Source: Brevibacillus parabrevis (GTDB lineage: Bacteria > Bacillota > Bacilli > Brevibacillales > Brevibacillaceae). From it: a stretch of 64,000 nt of DNA. The first letter of the stretch is position 1. Every line of letters starts with the position of its first letter. The translations under genes and the position numbers were made by a program. Shown here one piece after another: positions 1 to 10,300 of the stretch. The notes below the pieces were generated by a model. It was not told where the DNA came from, did no database searches, and worked only from the letters and a program-made list of their open reading frames with translations. The DNA lies in NCBI RefSeq assembly GCF_003710905.1, contig NZ_RHHV01000010.1, positions 62,001-126,000 of the forward strand. The letters run 5' to 3'.

Positions 1-286
1 ATTCATTTTAGCGGAAGTGCTTTTTGAAAGTCAAGTATCTGAAAACAGATAATCGGGAGAAAGAACCTAATCATAAAGAAGTAAGCTACTCTCTAATTTT
101 CAATATTAGTTAAGTATTTGATGAAACAAAATTTTAAAAAAGGGCGTCAACTAATTTAGAAGGAGTATTTAAATCTGGGAAAAGATTGAAAAATACAAAA
201 TTAATATTTTTATTGATTTGATGCTAAATTGACAATAAAATTTACATATAAAACCATTTTTGTAACAATAAGAGGTGTGAAGTCTA
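1..286. other. A+T-rich leader region, no gene supported
   Basis: This stretch is A+T-rich and carries no open frame with a convincing start. It probably contains the promoter for the secreted-protein pair that begins at 287. The only clear signal is the ribosome-binding site AAGAGGTG just before 287. A leftward frame inside it is low-complexity and has no credible start. Confidence 0.4.
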
Positions 287-676
287 ATGAAAAAGATAGC
301 AGCTTGGGTATTGAGTTTAGTTTTTATTTTCTCAGCTACTTCAGCTTTTGCTTCGTGGGGAAGTGACACTAGAACAAAGTGTGGAAAGACAGGTGGATAC
401 CCAGAATTTTATTGCAAGGGAATAACTGACTCTGAAGACGATGATTTGTGGGGGAAATCATATATTGAAGTTTATCGTGATGGGAAATATATTGACAATG
501 ACTCTTCAGCGAAAGTTAGCATGAAATATGGAAACGAAGCTGAGGCAATGGTTGAAGCAGCGAAATCTTCCAAAGGTGATAACTTTATCGAAGGATATAC
601 CACGCATAAATGGTATAGATCTAAAACTGAAGGAGCATTCGATCAACTTGACACTCGGGATTACTATCCGCATTAA
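287..676 (+). CDS. small secreted protein of unknown function
   Basis: The product has 129 residues. It begins with a typical Sec signal peptide (MKK, then a hydrophobic core) and a likely signal-peptidase cleavage site after SAFA, near residue 22. The mature part is polar and rich in Asp, Lys and Tyr, with one cysteine pair about 13 residues apart (KCGK...FYCKG) that could form a disulfide outside the cell. The start is fixed by AAGAGGTG upstream. A second secreted-protein gene follows after 30 bases, so the two are probably one transcript. Base composition is A+T-rich compared with the genes after 1300. I do not recognise the family. A bacteriocin-like or cell-surface role is possible but not shown. 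Confidence 0.75.
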   Translation: MKKIAAWVLSLVFIFSATSAFASWGSDTRTKCGKTGGYPEFYCKGITDSEDDDLWGKSYIEVYRDGKYIDNDSSAKVSMKYGNEAEAMVEAAKSSKGDNFIEGYTTHKWYRSKTEGAFDQLDTRDYYPH

Positions 677-706
677 TAAAATTTTGAAAAAAGGTGATGA
701 TACGAA

Positions 707-1219
707 ATGAAAAGAAAAGCAATTGTTTCTTTGTTAGTTGTGGCGGGGATTGCTGGCGCTCTTGGATCTTTTGCTCTGGCTGGTGAAAAAGCTACTCCCA
801 GCAAGCCGCAAAAATTTGTAGCTGCAGAAAGCACCCGACCTGCTGAATTGAATGAAAAACTTCAGAAATCATGGGAAGTATCGATTAACAAGTTTGATAT
901 TGATACCGACCAATATACTGCTTACGATTATTTCGATAGAAAAGTCATTTTAGAGCAATTACCGGCAGAAGAGAGAATGAGTTACTCTGATGCTATTCTC
1001 CAAGCTGTTAACAGTGTGCGAAAAGAAGGCGACTTGATGCCCATGCTTCTAGTTAAAGATGATTTAAGCGAAACGATTATCGTCTTTCAACGAAATGATG
1101 GAACGGGAACTTCTGTTGAATTAGTCTTGAAAGAGCAGGACAGCAATAAAAATAAAAGCCTGAGGTCAGAAAGTGAACAGCAGCGATCTTGGGCTTTAAC
1201 ATCTGTGGAGGAAAAGTAG
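707..1219 (+). CDS. secreted protein of unknown function
   Basis: The product has 170 residues with an N-terminal signal peptide (MKRK, hydrophobic core, AxA-type site near residue 25). No lipobox cysteine is present, so export or an uncleaved anchor is expected rather than lipidation. The mature region is hydrophilic and has no cysteine. The start follows AAGGTGAT at good spacing. It lies 30 bases after the other secreted-protein gene and ends just before a strong hairpin terminator, so the pair looks like a two-gene operon. The family is not recognised. Composition is A+T-rich relative to the rest of the window. Confidence 0.75.
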   Translation: MKRKAIVSLLVVAGIAGALGSFALAGEKATPSKPQKFVAAESTRPAELNEKLQKSWEVSINKFDIDTDQYTAYDYFDRKVILEQLPAEERMSYSDAILQAVNSVRKEGDLMPMLLVKDDLSETIIVFQRNDGTGTSVELVLKEQDSNKNKSLRSESEQQRSWALTSVEEK

Positions 1220-1274
1220 ACCAGAATCCTCAATAAAGGAACGTTTAAGCCACAGCAATAGCCTTAATCCAATC

Positions 1275-1321
1275 AAAAGCTGATCCATTACAGTAGCTTT
1301 TTACTGAGGATCAGCTTTTTT
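1275..1321. terminator. bidirectional intrinsic terminator
   Basis: A 12-base stem (AAAAGCTGATCC at 1275-1286 with its complement at 1308-1319) is flanked by A and T runs, so it can end transcription from both sides. The stop codon of the leftward LysR gene lies inside its loop. Confidence 0.85.
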
Positions 1322-2221
1322 ATTTGAAACGGCGCCCTTCCCCAATACCATCTCCAAAAACCGCTCCACCACAGGACGATGGCTGCTTTCCCCTGCACGC
1401 GTGCAGATGTAGACCGGGCGCTTGATCTCGACGCCGGGCACGGTTACGCGCCCGATTTCGTTGCGCTCGACCATTTCCTCGACAGCAAGCGCCGGGGCCA
1501 GCATCGTTCCGTACCCTGCACGTACAGATTGGATCGACTCGATCAGTCCGTGGTATTGCAGCCCGACCCGCGGGCGTCTGACGCCGTGCTCGCGGCAGAG
1601 GGAGAACAGCCATTCGCGCGTGGAACTGCCTTGTTCGCGGAGCAAAAAAGGTTCCTGGACGAGCTGCTCGATGCTGATTTCTTTGCCTGCCAACGGATGG
1701 GCTGCGGGGAGGATGAACCAGTAGAGCACATCTGTCATGTGGACGCGATCGATGGGCAGATCATCCTCCCACGCTTCTTTGATGACGATGGCGAGGTCGA
1801 CCTGGCAGCTCAGCAGTAGCTCAATCGATTGCAGCGAATTGCGGGTGCGGATTTCCACGTCGACATGCTCGTAGTGCTGTTTAAATTCAGCCAGCCACTT
1901 CGGGACGAGGTAGTTCGAGGGCAAGTAGGTGGAAGCGATGCGCAGCTTGCCTTTTTCGCCCTGTCTGATCTCGGCCAGCTGGGATTCGATTTCCCGTTCC
2001 CAGTCGTAGATGCGGCGCGCTTTTTCAAACAGAAACCGCCCTTCATCGGTGAGCGAAATTCCCCGCCCGTCGGGAGCGAGCAGCGATAAGCCCAGCTCGT
2101 TCTCCAGTTTGCGGATTTGGGCGCTTACGGCAGGCTGGCTGATCGCGAGCGCTTCTGCCGCGGCAGTGACACTTTGGCGTGAGGCGACTTCGACAAAAAT
2201 GCGCAAGGCATGCAGGTTCAT
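1301..2221 (-). CDS. LysR-family transcriptional regulator
   Basis: The product is a 306-residue LysR-type regulator with an N-terminal winged helix-turn-helix (MNLHALRIFVEVA...SQPAVSAQIRKLE) and a periplasmic-binding-protein-like effector domain from about residue 90. The start at 2221 is preferred over one 30 bases upstream: it has AAGGAG before it, the protein then begins exactly as family members do, and a dyad operator lies just upstream. It diverges from an MFS transporter gene at 2347, which is the probable target. The inducer cannot be told from sequence. Confidence 0.9.
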   Translation of the reverse strand: MNLHALRIFVEVASRQSVTAAAEALAISQPAVSAQIRKLENELGLSLLAPDGRGISLTDEGRFLFEKARRIYDWEREIESQLAEIRQGEKGKLRIASTYLPSNYLVPKWLAEFKQHYEHVDVEIRTRNSLQSIELLLSCQVDLAIVIKEAWEDDLPIDRVHMTDVLYWFILPAAHPLAGKEISIEQLVQEPFLLREQGSSTREWLFSLCREHGVRRPRVGLQYHGLIESIQSVRAGYGTMLAPALAVEEMVERNEIGRVTVPGVEIKRPVYICTRAGESSHRPVVERFLEMVLGKGAVSNKKADPQ

Positions 2222-2239
2222 TTGGCTGCTCGCTCCTTC

Positions 2240-2262
2240 ATTCATAATCATTACTTATGAAT
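2240..2262. promoter_or_regulatory. candidate LysR operator
   Basis: ATTCAT and ATGAAT form an inverted repeat separated by 11 bases, which fits the T-N11-A architecture of LysR boxes. It lies between the divergent lysR-type gene and the MFS gene. Assignment to this regulator is inference. Confidence 0.5.
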
Positions 2263-2346
2263 CGTGTATGAATATGTATTAGATCGGATGAATGATTCCT
2301 TGTATGGTAAGCGATAGAAGGCAAGGAGTAAAGGAGCAAACAAAAG

Positions 2347-3567
2347 ATGAGAGAAATCAGCGGGAGAAGGCAAGTCATCGCTGTGGCTTTGATCACAGCG
2401 CTTTGCATGCTGGGGGATTCCATGCTGTACGTGGTTTTGCCGCTCTATTGGAAGGAGGCCGGGCTGGACTCGCTGTGGGAAGTAGGCGTGCTGTTGTCGA
2501 TCAACCGCTTGATCCGTGTTCCGCTCGGCCCGCTGGTCGGAAAATGGTACGAACGGACAGGCGGGCGTGCCGGGCTGGTGGTGGCGGTCATTTTGGCTTT
2601 TGTGACGACTTTGTCGTACGGCTTTCAAGGTTTTTGGCTGTGGCTGGCGATGCGCTCCTTGTGGGGTGTCGCCTGGACGTTTTTGCGGCTGGGGGCTTAC
2701 TCGTTGATTGTGACGGTGGCGGAAAGACATAACCGTGGACAACTGATGGGGTTGTACAACGGCTTGTATCGTCTGGGCAGCCTTGGCGGGATGCTCGCCG
2801 GAGCGCTGTTCGCCACCTGGTACGGCCTGTTGCCTGCTGCGCTCGTGCTCGCCTGCTGTTCGCTTGTTGCCCTTGTGCTCGTCTTCCTGTTTATTCGCCC
2901 GAGCTTCACCAACCAAACGGCGGTAGATGTGGAGGAGACAGGGGCGTCACCGTCACGAAGTTTGTGGCGGCAGGCAAGCATACAAAAGACCATGCTGACC
3001 GCGCTTTTGGTCACCATGGTGTATCAAGGGATGTTTGCCTCGACATTGAGCAGGCTCATCGAGCAGCGAACACCGCTGCTTGTGCTTGGGGGCTTGGTAC
3101 TGGGAGCCGCTGTTCTTTCCAGTCTGGCCCAAGGCGTTCGCTGGTGCTGGGAACCGTGGGCAGCCCCGGTAGTCGGCAGGCTGGCGGACCGATACGGCCG
3201 GAGAAAAATGTTCGTCGCGACCCTTTTGACAGGCTCGCTCCTGTTTGCCTGCATTCAGGGCGGTCTGCCTCTGGAGGCGTGGCTCGCGGTTTTGCTCGGC
3301 ATCCAGTTGACGGCGACGATCATCACGACCGTAATGGATACGCTGGCGGCCGACGAAGCAGCCGGACAGACAAACAGCACGGCCGTGATGACCTGCTACT
3401 CCGTCATTACCGATCTCGGAGCGGCGTTGGGCCCGCTGATTGCGTTTTGGCTGGATGAGCACGCGGGCCTGCCCGTCATGTACCTCGGACTCTCGATTGC
3501 GCTCTTCCTGATCGCGCTGTCTTGGAGCGTCAGACGAGGGCAGGGGAGTCAGGGAAGCGTTCCTTGA
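2347..3567 (+). CDS. MFS transporter, probable drug or metabolite efflux
   Basis: The product has 406 residues with about 12 hydrophobic segments in two halves. A typical MFS loop stands after the second segment (GPLVGKWYERTGGRAG) and its counterpart in the second half (APVVGRLADRYGRRKM). It acts in the cytoplasmic membrane as a secondary transporter. Length and the loop motifs fit the DHA1-like exporter group, but the substrate is unknown. AAAGGAG precedes the start. Its 3' end overlaps the convergent esterase gene by 38 bases. Confidence 0.88.
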   Translation: MREISGRRQVIAVALITALCMLGDSMLYVVLPLYWKEAGLDSLWEVGVLLSINRLIRVPLGPLVGKWYERTGGRAGLVVAVILAFVTTLSYGFQGFWLWLAMRSLWGVAWTFLRLGAYSLIVTVAERHNRGQLMGLYNGLYRLGSLGGMLAGALFATWYGLLPAALVLACCSLVALVLVFLFIRPSFTNQTAVDVEETGASPSRSLWRQASIQKTMLTALLVTMVYQGMFASTLSRLIEQRTPLLVLGGLVLGAAVLSSLAQGVRWCWEPWAAPVVGRLADRYGRRKMFVATLLTGSLLFACIQGGLPLEAWLAVLLGIQLTATIITTVMDTLAADEAAGQTNSTAVMTCYSVITDLGAALGPLIAFWLDEHAGLPVMYLGLSIALFLIALSWSVRRGQGSQGSVP

Positions 3568-4225
3568 GCGTCGCGAGCACATCGTGAATCGCCGCTTCCT
3601 TGTCCGGGCCGTGCAAAAGCATGTGATTCGAATGCTCGTACCAGGTGATTTGCGGCGAAGCGGATTGGTCCACGCTGGTTGCGAGCAGTTGCGCGCTGAC
3701 GGCGTGGACCGTATCGTCGCGCATCGCTTGCAACAAGTAATACGGCGTCTTCACCTGGCGCAAAAGCGGCTTTGTTTCGGACAACAGTCGGCGAAACTGG
3801 AGCATGCTGCTGACCGGGATGCGGCCGATGCTTCTTATGTAGCGGCGCGAATGGGTGGGGAAGTCTTCGCGCAAATAGTGCAAGGCTTCTTTTACATCCC
3901 AGTATTTATATGGTGTGTTGATGGTGATTAACAGCTCGACAGGGTAGCGGGTCGTCAGATGAAAAGCGAGCAGGCCGCCCATGGAAAAGCCGATGATGAC
4001 GATCGTCTCGGCGCGCATGGACAGGCGCTTGTAGCCTTCTTCGGCAGAGCGAAGCCAGTCGTTGCGCGTGCTCCGTGCCATTTGGCGGCGAGTCGTCCCG
4101 TGTCCTTCCAGAGTAGGGCATTCCACCTGGTAGCCAGCCTCGCGCAGCACTTTGGCGAGCGGCAAAATGTCGTTGATGTCTCCTGCGAATCCGTGGATGA
4201 GAAGACAACCGACTGTTCCTGACAT
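3530..4225 (-). CDS. alpha/beta hydrolase, carboxylesterase type
   Basis: The product has 231 residues with the alpha/beta-hydrolase layout of small Bacillales carboxylesterases. There is an oxyanion-hole HGF near residue 11, the nucleophile elbow GFSMGG with Ser81, and a late Asp (RDDTVH) and His (SNHMLLHG) completing the triad. No signal peptide is seen, so it should be cytoplasmic. AGAGGAAG precedes the start. The gene is convergent with and overlaps the MFS gene. Short-chain ester hydrolysis is the family activity; the natural substrate is unknown. Confidence 0.88.
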   Translation of the reverse strand: MSGTVGCLLIHGFAGDINDILPLAKVLREAGYQVECPTLEGHGTTRRQMARSTRNDWLRSAEEGYKRLSMRAETIVIIGFSMGGLLAFHLTTRYPVELLITINTPYKYWDVKEALHYLREDFPTHSRRYIRSIGRIPVSSMLQFRRLLSETKPLLRQVKTPYYLLQAMRDDTVHAVSAQLLATSVDQSASPQITWYEHSNHMLLHGPDKEAAIHDVLATLKERFPDSPALV

Positions 4226-4321
4226 CTTGATCTCTTCCTCTCAAATGTTGGGAATTTGGTTTTGTGTACGTATTATATACCGAATGAGGGAAGGAAGCGA
4301 CTGCGCGGGTGCAGCTCTCAA

Positions 4322-4355
4322 AGAAAAGACCCCGTCACCTGTGCGGTAGCCGGGG
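4322..4355 (-). terminator. intrinsic terminator downstream of scoB
   Basis: Read leftward, a G+C-rich stem (CCCCG-ACC paired with GGT-CGGGG) is followed by TCTTTTCTTT. It lies about 60 bases beyond the scoB stop. A smaller hairpin at about 4380-4402 (CTGCGC/GCGCAG) lies between. Confidence 0.6.
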
Positions 4356-4415
4356 CCGAGGGTATGGCGATGATTCATCTGCGCTTCATTTTCCGGCGCA
4401 GGAGAGCAGACAAAG

Positions 4416-5072
4416 TTACAGACCGATCGTTTTCAGCTCAGGCGAGATGATCAGCTTCGGCTCGGTGCATGCCTGGATGTCTTCCGCGGTGTAGCCTTCC
4501 GCGACTTCGACCAGAACGAGTCCATCCGGTGTGACATCGAGGACGGCTCTGTCCGTGATGATGCGGTTGATCACTTTTTTGCCTGTAAGCGGGAGCGCGC
4601 ATTGGTTCAAAATTTTTGTCTCGCCATGCTTGTTGACATGGTCCATGATGACGACGATTTTTTTCGCCCCATGCACCAGATCCATGGCTCCGCCCATGCC
4701 CTTGACCATTTTGCCCGGAATCATCCAGTTTGCCAGGTCACCCTCGGCGGAAACTTCCATCGCTCCCAAAATGGCGAGGTCGATGTGGCCGCCGCGGATC
4801 ATCGCAAAAGATTCCGCGCTGGAAAAGTAAGCAGCGCCCGGTATCGCCGTAACGGTTTCTTTTCCGGCATTGATCAGATCAGGATCAAGTTCGTCTTCGG
4901 TCGGATAAGGCCCGATGCCGAGCAACCCGTTTTCCGATTGCAGGACGACAGTTTTTCCTTCCGGGATGTAGTTGGCAACCAGTGTAGGCATCCCGATTCC
5001 CAAGTTTACGTAAAAGCCATCCTCGATTTCTTGTGCAGCACGAGTGGCGATTTGCTCACGAGTAAGCGACAT
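4416..5072 (-). CDS. scoB: 3-oxoacid CoA-transferase subunit B
   Basis: The product has 218 residues and carries the family signature SENGLLGIG, with the catalytic glutamate at residue 47 that forms the acyl-CoA intermediate. With subunit A it moves CoA between succinyl-CoA (or acetyl-CoA) and acetoacetate, feeding ketone-body or short-chain fatty-acid use in the cytoplasm. The partner gene scoA lies 48 bases upstream in the same operon. Sequence alone cannot fully separate succinyl-CoA:acetoacetate from acetate/butyrate:acetoacetate transferases. Confidence 0.93.
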   Translation of the reverse strand: MSLTREQIATRAAQEIEDGFYVNLGIGMPTLVANYIPEGKTVVLQSENGLLGIGPYPTEDELDPDLINAGKETVTAIPGAAYFSSAESFAMIRGGHIDLAILGAMEVSAEGDLANWMIPGKMVKGMGGAMDLVHGAKKIVVIMDHVNKHGETKILNQCALPLTGKKVINRIITDRAVLDVTPDGLVLVEVAEGYTAEDIQACTEPKLIISPELKTIGL

Positions 5073-5120
5073 AATGGTTTCCTCCCTAAAAATGAGCTTG
5101 TATGTGATCCGATCGTCAGG

Positions 5121-5813
5121 TCAGGAGCGGACCGTGCGGCGCTCGATCCGTTTTTCAAACGAAGGAGCGAGAATCAGACGCTGGACGTACACGCTTGGCG
5201 TATGGATGTGATCCGGGTCCAGCTCGCCTGTTTCCACGATTTCTTCCACTTCGACAATCGTGATTTTTCCGGCGGCAGCCATCATCGGATTGAAGTTTTG
5301 CGCCGTTTTGCGGAAGACGAGATTCCCCATCTTGTCAGCTTTCCACGCTTTGATCAGCGCAAAATCGCCCGTAATCCCATGCTCAAGCAAATACTCCTTG
5401 CCGTTGAAGGAACGCGTTTCCCGTCCTTCGGCAATCGGGGTGCCGACGCCAGCAGGAGTGTAGAAAGCAGGGATGCCTGCGCCGCCAGCCCGGATGCGCT
5501 CTGCCAGCGTGCCTTGCGGGGTCAGTTCTACTTCAAGCTCTCCCGAGAGGAATTGACGTTCAAATTCCTTGTTTTCCCCGACGTAGGAGGAAACCATTTT
5601 TTTGATTTGCTTTTCGCGCAGGAGCAGGCCGAGGCCCCAATCATCCACGCCGCAGTTGTTGGAGACGACAGTCAAATTTTTAACGGCCTTGTCGCGAAGC
5701 GCGATGATCAGATTTTCTGGAATGCCGACCAGCCCGAAGCCGCCTACCAGCAGTGTAGCTCCATCGTGAATATCAGCCACGATGTCCGCATAAGAAGAGT
5801 AAATTTTTGCCAT
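5121..5813 (-). CDS. scoA: 3-oxoacid CoA-transferase subunit A
   Basis: The product has 230 residues and the subunit A glycine-rich CoA loop near the N terminus ([12 protein letters not shown]). The start at 5813 has GGGAG nine bases upstream and gives the normal family N terminus. Longer in-frame starts would run through a cre operator. It is the first gene of the scoA-scoB operon. CcpA control is suggested by the cre-like site about 60 bases upstream, consistent with silencing of ketone-body use when preferred sugars are present. Confidence 0.93.
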   Translation of the reverse strand: MAKIYSSYADIVADIHDGATLLVGGFGLVGIPENLIIALRDKAVKNLTVVSNNCGVDDWGLGLLLREKQIKKMVSSYVGENKEFERQFLSGELEVELTPQGTLAERIRAGGAGIPAFYTPAGVGTPIAEGRETRSFNGKEYLLEHGITGDFALIKAWKADKMGNLVFRKTAQNFNPMMAAAGKITIVEVEEIVETGELDPDHIHTPSVYVQRLILAPSFEKRIERRTVRS

Positions 5814-5873
5814 GACGATCACTCCCACCATGAAAAAATGTCGTTGACGCGAGAAAAAGATTTTGTAAGCGCT

Positions 5874-5887
5874 CACAAGCAAGTGGA
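5874..5887. promoter_or_regulatory. cre site (CcpA operator) upstream of scoAB
   Basis: TGTAAGCGCTCACA matches the catabolite-responsive-element consensus (TGWAANCGNTNWCA) at every constrained position. It lies in the 326-base gap between scoA and the divergent efflux operon, 61 bases before the scoA start. The rest of this gap holds A+T-rich sequence and no gene. Confidence 0.65.
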
Positions 5888-6139
5888 CAGTTGCTTGAAT
5901 ATTTCCGCCCTTTCATCATACAGGATACGAGTTACAAACAAGTGACGAAAGTTCGGCCGATAATAAAAAAATATAAAAAATGACAGAAAAGTGATACAAC
6001 TGTTTTTATTTTCTGTAAAATATATTTTGTCAATTATTTTTCTTAATGATTGCTCAGAACCGTTGATTTTTGCCGAAGGGTCAGCAGGGGCTACGCTGCC
6101 ACCAGGAGGCGCATTACGCAAGGGTGCAGGAGTGAAAGT

Positions 6140-7378
6140 ATGAAAAAATGGATTAGCCTCTCGATCATTGTCCTGCTTTTGACAGGCTGCGAAAAGCTGG
6201 ATCAAAGAACCGGAGAACTTAAACGGATGGAAGAAGAGACTGTAATCAAGGTGAAAACGGTAAGTGCTTACACAGTGGTAGAGAACCAGGAAGCGCGAAT
6301 GCTGGAGACAGCAGGCGTGGTCATGCCGAAGCAGGAGCTGGGGCTTTCGTTTGGCACCTCCGGGAAAATCGCGAGCATTCTCGTCCAGAAAGGGGCGAGC
6401 GTGAAAGCGGGCCAAACTTTGGCGACCTTGGATCAATCCAGTTTGCAAGCGGGGATTCAGGCGGCAGCCGGGCAAGTAGCCAGTGCGAATATCCGGCGCA
6501 GCAAGGCACTGTCAGGCCCGGAGAGCCACGAGATTCAGACGAGAAAGCTCCAGGTGGAAAAGGCGAAGGAGCTTGCGGCGAAGGCGGAGCGGGAGTATGC
6601 GCAAGCGACTGTTCTGTTTGCAAACGGGGCGATCGCCAAAGACGAGCTGGACAGGCTGGCTCTGGCACAGAAGCAAGCCAAGCTCAGCCTGGAGGAAGAG
6701 GAGATCGCGTACAACAAACTGATGAAGGGCGCAGACCGACTGGATGTCGAAGAGGCACAGGTCGGTGTGAGCCAGGCCAACGTTCAGCTCAGCCGCGCGA
6801 AGCAAGAGGCTGCCGATGCTGTACTGAAAGCGCCTTTTTCCGGTGTCGTCGCAGCCGTCTCGCAGCTTTCGTCCGAACAAACCGGACCGGGCAGCGAGGT
6901 TATTCGCCTCGTCGATACGAGCAGTTGGATCGTCAAGCTTCAGGTAGATAGCGAGCAGATCGGCTTGTGGCAAACCGGAGCAACGGTGCAGGTCAAATCG
7001 GCAGATGGCAGCGAGGCGGAAGGGAAAGTGACTTTTGTTTCACCTGTCATGGATCAAAATGTGGGGGCTTATCCGGTTGAAGTGACCGTCGACGGAAGCG
7101 CCGCGAACTGGAAAGGCGGCATGACCGTGACTTGCCACTACCCGGTAGCCGGAAAAAATGCGCCGATCGTTCCGGTCGCAAGCATCGGCATCTCCGATGA
7201 AGAATATTACGTAATGAAAATCAAGGAAAACACAGTGGAAAAGACGCCTGTAAAAGTAGGGGCGCTGCACGGTACGTTTTATGAAGTTCTGGAGGGACTT
7301 GAGCCGGGCGACCAAATTGTAGGGGCGGGTCTTTCCTATGTGGTGGACGGCGAGGCGGTGAAGGTGGCGGATGAATAA
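6140..7378 (+). CDS. efflux RND periplasmic-adaptor-type lipoprotein
   Basis: The product has 412 residues and starts with a lipoprotein signal (LLLTGC, lipidated Cys17). It then shows the membrane-fusion-protein plan: a barrel-sandwich half, a long Ala/Glu/Lys-rich coiled coil (about residues 105-230), the second sandwich half (APFSGVVAAVS) and a C-terminal beta-barrel. In a Gram-positive cell it would sit on the outer face of the membrane and assist the pump encoded next door. AGGAGTG sets the start. The coding ends overlap by 8 bases (ATGAATAA), which indicates translational coupling. Confidence 0.9.
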   Translation: MKKWISLSIIVLLLTGCEKLDQRTGELKRMEEETVIKVKTVSAYTVVENQEARMLETAGVVMPKQELGLSFGTSGKIASILVQKGASVKAGQTLATLDQSSLQAGIQAAAGQVASANIRRSKALSGPESHEIQTRKLQVEKAKELAAKAEREYAQATVLFANGAIAKDELDRLALAQKQAKLSLEEEEIAYNKLMKGADRLDVEEAQVGVSQANVQLSRAKQEAADAVLKAPFSGVVAAVSQLSSEQTGPGSEVIRLVDTSSWIVKLQVDSEQIGLWQTGATVQVKSADGSEAEGKVTFVSPVMDQNVGAYPVEVTVDGSAANWKGGMTVTCHYPVAGKNAPIVPVASIGISDEEYYVMKIKENTVEKTPVKVGALHGTFYEVLEGLEPGDQIVGAGLSYVVDGEAVKVADE

Positions 7379-10300
7379 CAAAACGTTTTTAGCCATTGCG
7401 CCTGCTCTGGCCCGCTGGAAGGCCGTGCTTCTCTGTCTGCTCGCGATTGGCGCCTTGTTCAGACTGGATGTGGCGACGTTTCCCGACAGGGGATTGCCGG
7501 AGTATACGATTCACCTGACTGCGTCAGGACTGACAGCGGATCAGGTAGAGTCATCCGTAACGCGGAAGGTAGAGGAGGCGGTACGCGCGCTGGGCAGTGC
7601 TGTGCAGATTTCCTCTGATTCTCGTGCCGGATCGGGAACGATTACGGTCAAAACGACAGAAAATCTCGGCTCTGACTACAAGGACCGCCTGGAGCAGAAG
7701 GTGTCCGAGATCATGAAGACACTGCCTGTCAAGGAATACAGCATTAGCCAGGAGAAGCTCGGAGACAATTTGGTCGGGTTTTACTTGCTTCACGGCAGCG
7801 ATGTTCAGACGCTCTCCGATGTGGCGCGGTATACCGTCTATGAAAAGTTGATCCAGGCGCAGGGCATTGCTCGCGTCGAGATCGACGGTCAAGCCGTCCG
7901 GGAGCAGATCGAGATCGTTTTTCGCCCGTCGATGCTGCTGGCGTACGGTTTGACTCCTGAGGATGTGCTGGGCCAGCTTCCGCAGGATGTGATTCGCGAA
8001 CAAATCGGGACGGTTGGCAAGACGGGGGATCGCACAGCTTTTACCTGGACGAGCCAGACAGAAGGGCCGCAGGGGCTGGGCAAGCAACTGATTTCTACAG
8101 GCAAAGGGTATGTGCCGCTGAAAACGCTCGCTGATATTCGCGACACAAGAGGAAGCAAAGGCGAGGAGATAAGCGTTTATCAAGGTTCTCCGGCAGTCGG
8201 CATATCGGTTTACGCTTCGGAAGTGGGGCAAGTTCCTGCCATCCGGCAAGAGACTGCGAAGATGATGGCGGAGCTGAATACCGATGCAGGCGGCAAATAC
8301 GAGCTGACATTGTTCGACGATCGGGCGCAGCCGATCTCTGCGGCGATTGCTCAGCTGACATTGCTTGGTGGCGTGGCGGCTGTTCTCATCGCGCTTTATC
8401 TGCTCGCTTCCTTGAAAAGGATCGGCCCTGCCGCCTTGTCGCTTTTGGCTGTATTCATGGCAAGCGGAACCGTTTTGGGGGCGCTGTGGCTCTTTGGAAT
8501 GAAGTTTACCTTTTCCGCGTTGGGGCCGCTGCTTGTGTTTGTGCTTGTCTACCTCGTCGCAGGCGCGACTTTCTTTTCCCGCCTGGACAGGCTTGGCGCC
8601 TATTCGCTCCCGGGAAGCCTGAAAACAGCCTGGACGGTCGTGAAGCCGCTGCTGCTCGCGCTCGTGGTGATGGCAGCGGCCTGGTTCACCATCGTCATGA
8701 CAGACATGCTCAAAGCGGAGGATAAAGCCGTCCTGTTTGACGCCTGGCCTGTCATCGTTCTCGGCGCAGCGAGCTTTGCCCTGGTGTATGGCTGGATCAT
8801 CCCGGTACTGACAGCGACATGGCTGGCGGAACCGGAGCCAGCTGACGCAGGAGAGAACATCCCTCGAACGCCGGGAAAAGTGACGCGTGCTCTGACGGTC
8901 CGCTGGGAGAAAATGGTGCAGCAAGGCTACTTGCCGTTTGGACTCACACTCGTCGCATCGGTTGTTTTTGTTTTGCTTTTGCAATCGTTTGTGCTAGTCG
9001 ATCCTTTTGCGCAAGTGGCGCCAAAAGAGAAGACACTGTCGCTGCCGATGGTTCAGGAAAGCAACATCGACGATGCCATCAAAGCGGCGAAAAGTGCGGA
9101 GGAACGGCTGCGCCAACTGCCGGAAGTAGCTGATCTGTATACGGATGCCTCCCGCGAGCGCTTGACCATGCATGTCAAGCTGACAGACAAATCCAAGTGG
9201 ACTCGCTCCGTATACGATCTGGAAAAGGAGCTGGACAAGCAGCTCCGCGACATTCCGCAGACAGACCCGTTCGCGCTCGTCGTCAACAGCGAGCAAAAGA
9301 CGCGCCTGGAGTTCACGGTCAAGGGACCTTCCATGGAGACGACGCAGCATATTGCCAAGGAAATTCTCGTTTACTTGCAAAAAATGAGCTGGCGGGACAG
9401 AGACAATCGGGAAATCGTCACAGATGAGCGGATCGGTCCGGCGCAAAATACCGCGTTTATCGATATTCGCCCGAAACCGGACATGCTGGCGCGCTATCGT
9501 GTGAGTGAGGAAGAAATCAAACGCCAGCTGCAAAGCTATCTCGGCGAAAAACAGGCGGGCAGCATTTTCGTCAACGACCGCAATATTTCAGTCATTGCCC
9601 GCTTTCCCGACAAGTGGATGGACCATTCCGAACAAGTCAGACATATTTTGATTCGCACGCAGCAAGGGGCGGTTCGCCTGTCTGATCTGGTCGACTGGTC
9701 GAGCGGGGAGCAGCCGCAGGTTTATCAGCGGGAGGATGGCATGTACGTGTTCAAGGTCAGCAGCGCCATCGCAGATGCAAGATGGATTGACAGCATGGCG
9801 TACAATTTGCCGCTGGCCATGCAAGAAAAAATCACGGTTCCAAAAGGCTACACCATACTGAACGAGGATGAGCTGAAGAAACTGCGTGAAGAGCAGTCCG
9901 ATGACAAAGACTGGAGCGGACGTCTGATCGTCATGCTCGCCATGGTCGCGCTTGTGCTCTTGACCAGCCTTCTGGTGCAACGACGGGCGCGGGATGGCTG
10001 GTTTGCTCTCCTCTTGCTGCCTGTGTTGTCGGGCGGCGTCACGCTGGGACTGCTTTTGCTGGATCATCCGATGAATTTGATGGGCTTTTACGGAGTGGCT
10101 GCGGCTTGCGCTGTGCTTCTCTCGCTGGCCTTGGTTCAGCTCGATGACATGTTTGCAGCAAGTAGCGAGCAGTCGAGTATTTGGAACGGAGTGCGCAGCG
10201 GCATGCAGCGCTCGTGGGCCACATCCGCAGCGATAGCGATCGCCATCGTGCTGGCAAGCTTGCCGATTGCCGCAGGCTCGCTCGCGGATGGGCAAACATT

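Noticed and set aside
2251..2916. 221-codon leftward frame upstream of the LysR gene
   Set aside because: It lies antisense to the MFS gene and is rich in Gln, His and Arg without hydrophobic core.
4602..5945. 447-codon open frame opposite scoAB
   Set aside because: It is antisense to both CoA-transferase subunits and shows no domain pattern.
7551..8984. 477-codon open frame opposite the RND permease
   Set aside because: It is antisense to a well-supported gene, its composition is Arg/His/Gln-rich as expected from G+C bias, and it has no credible start.
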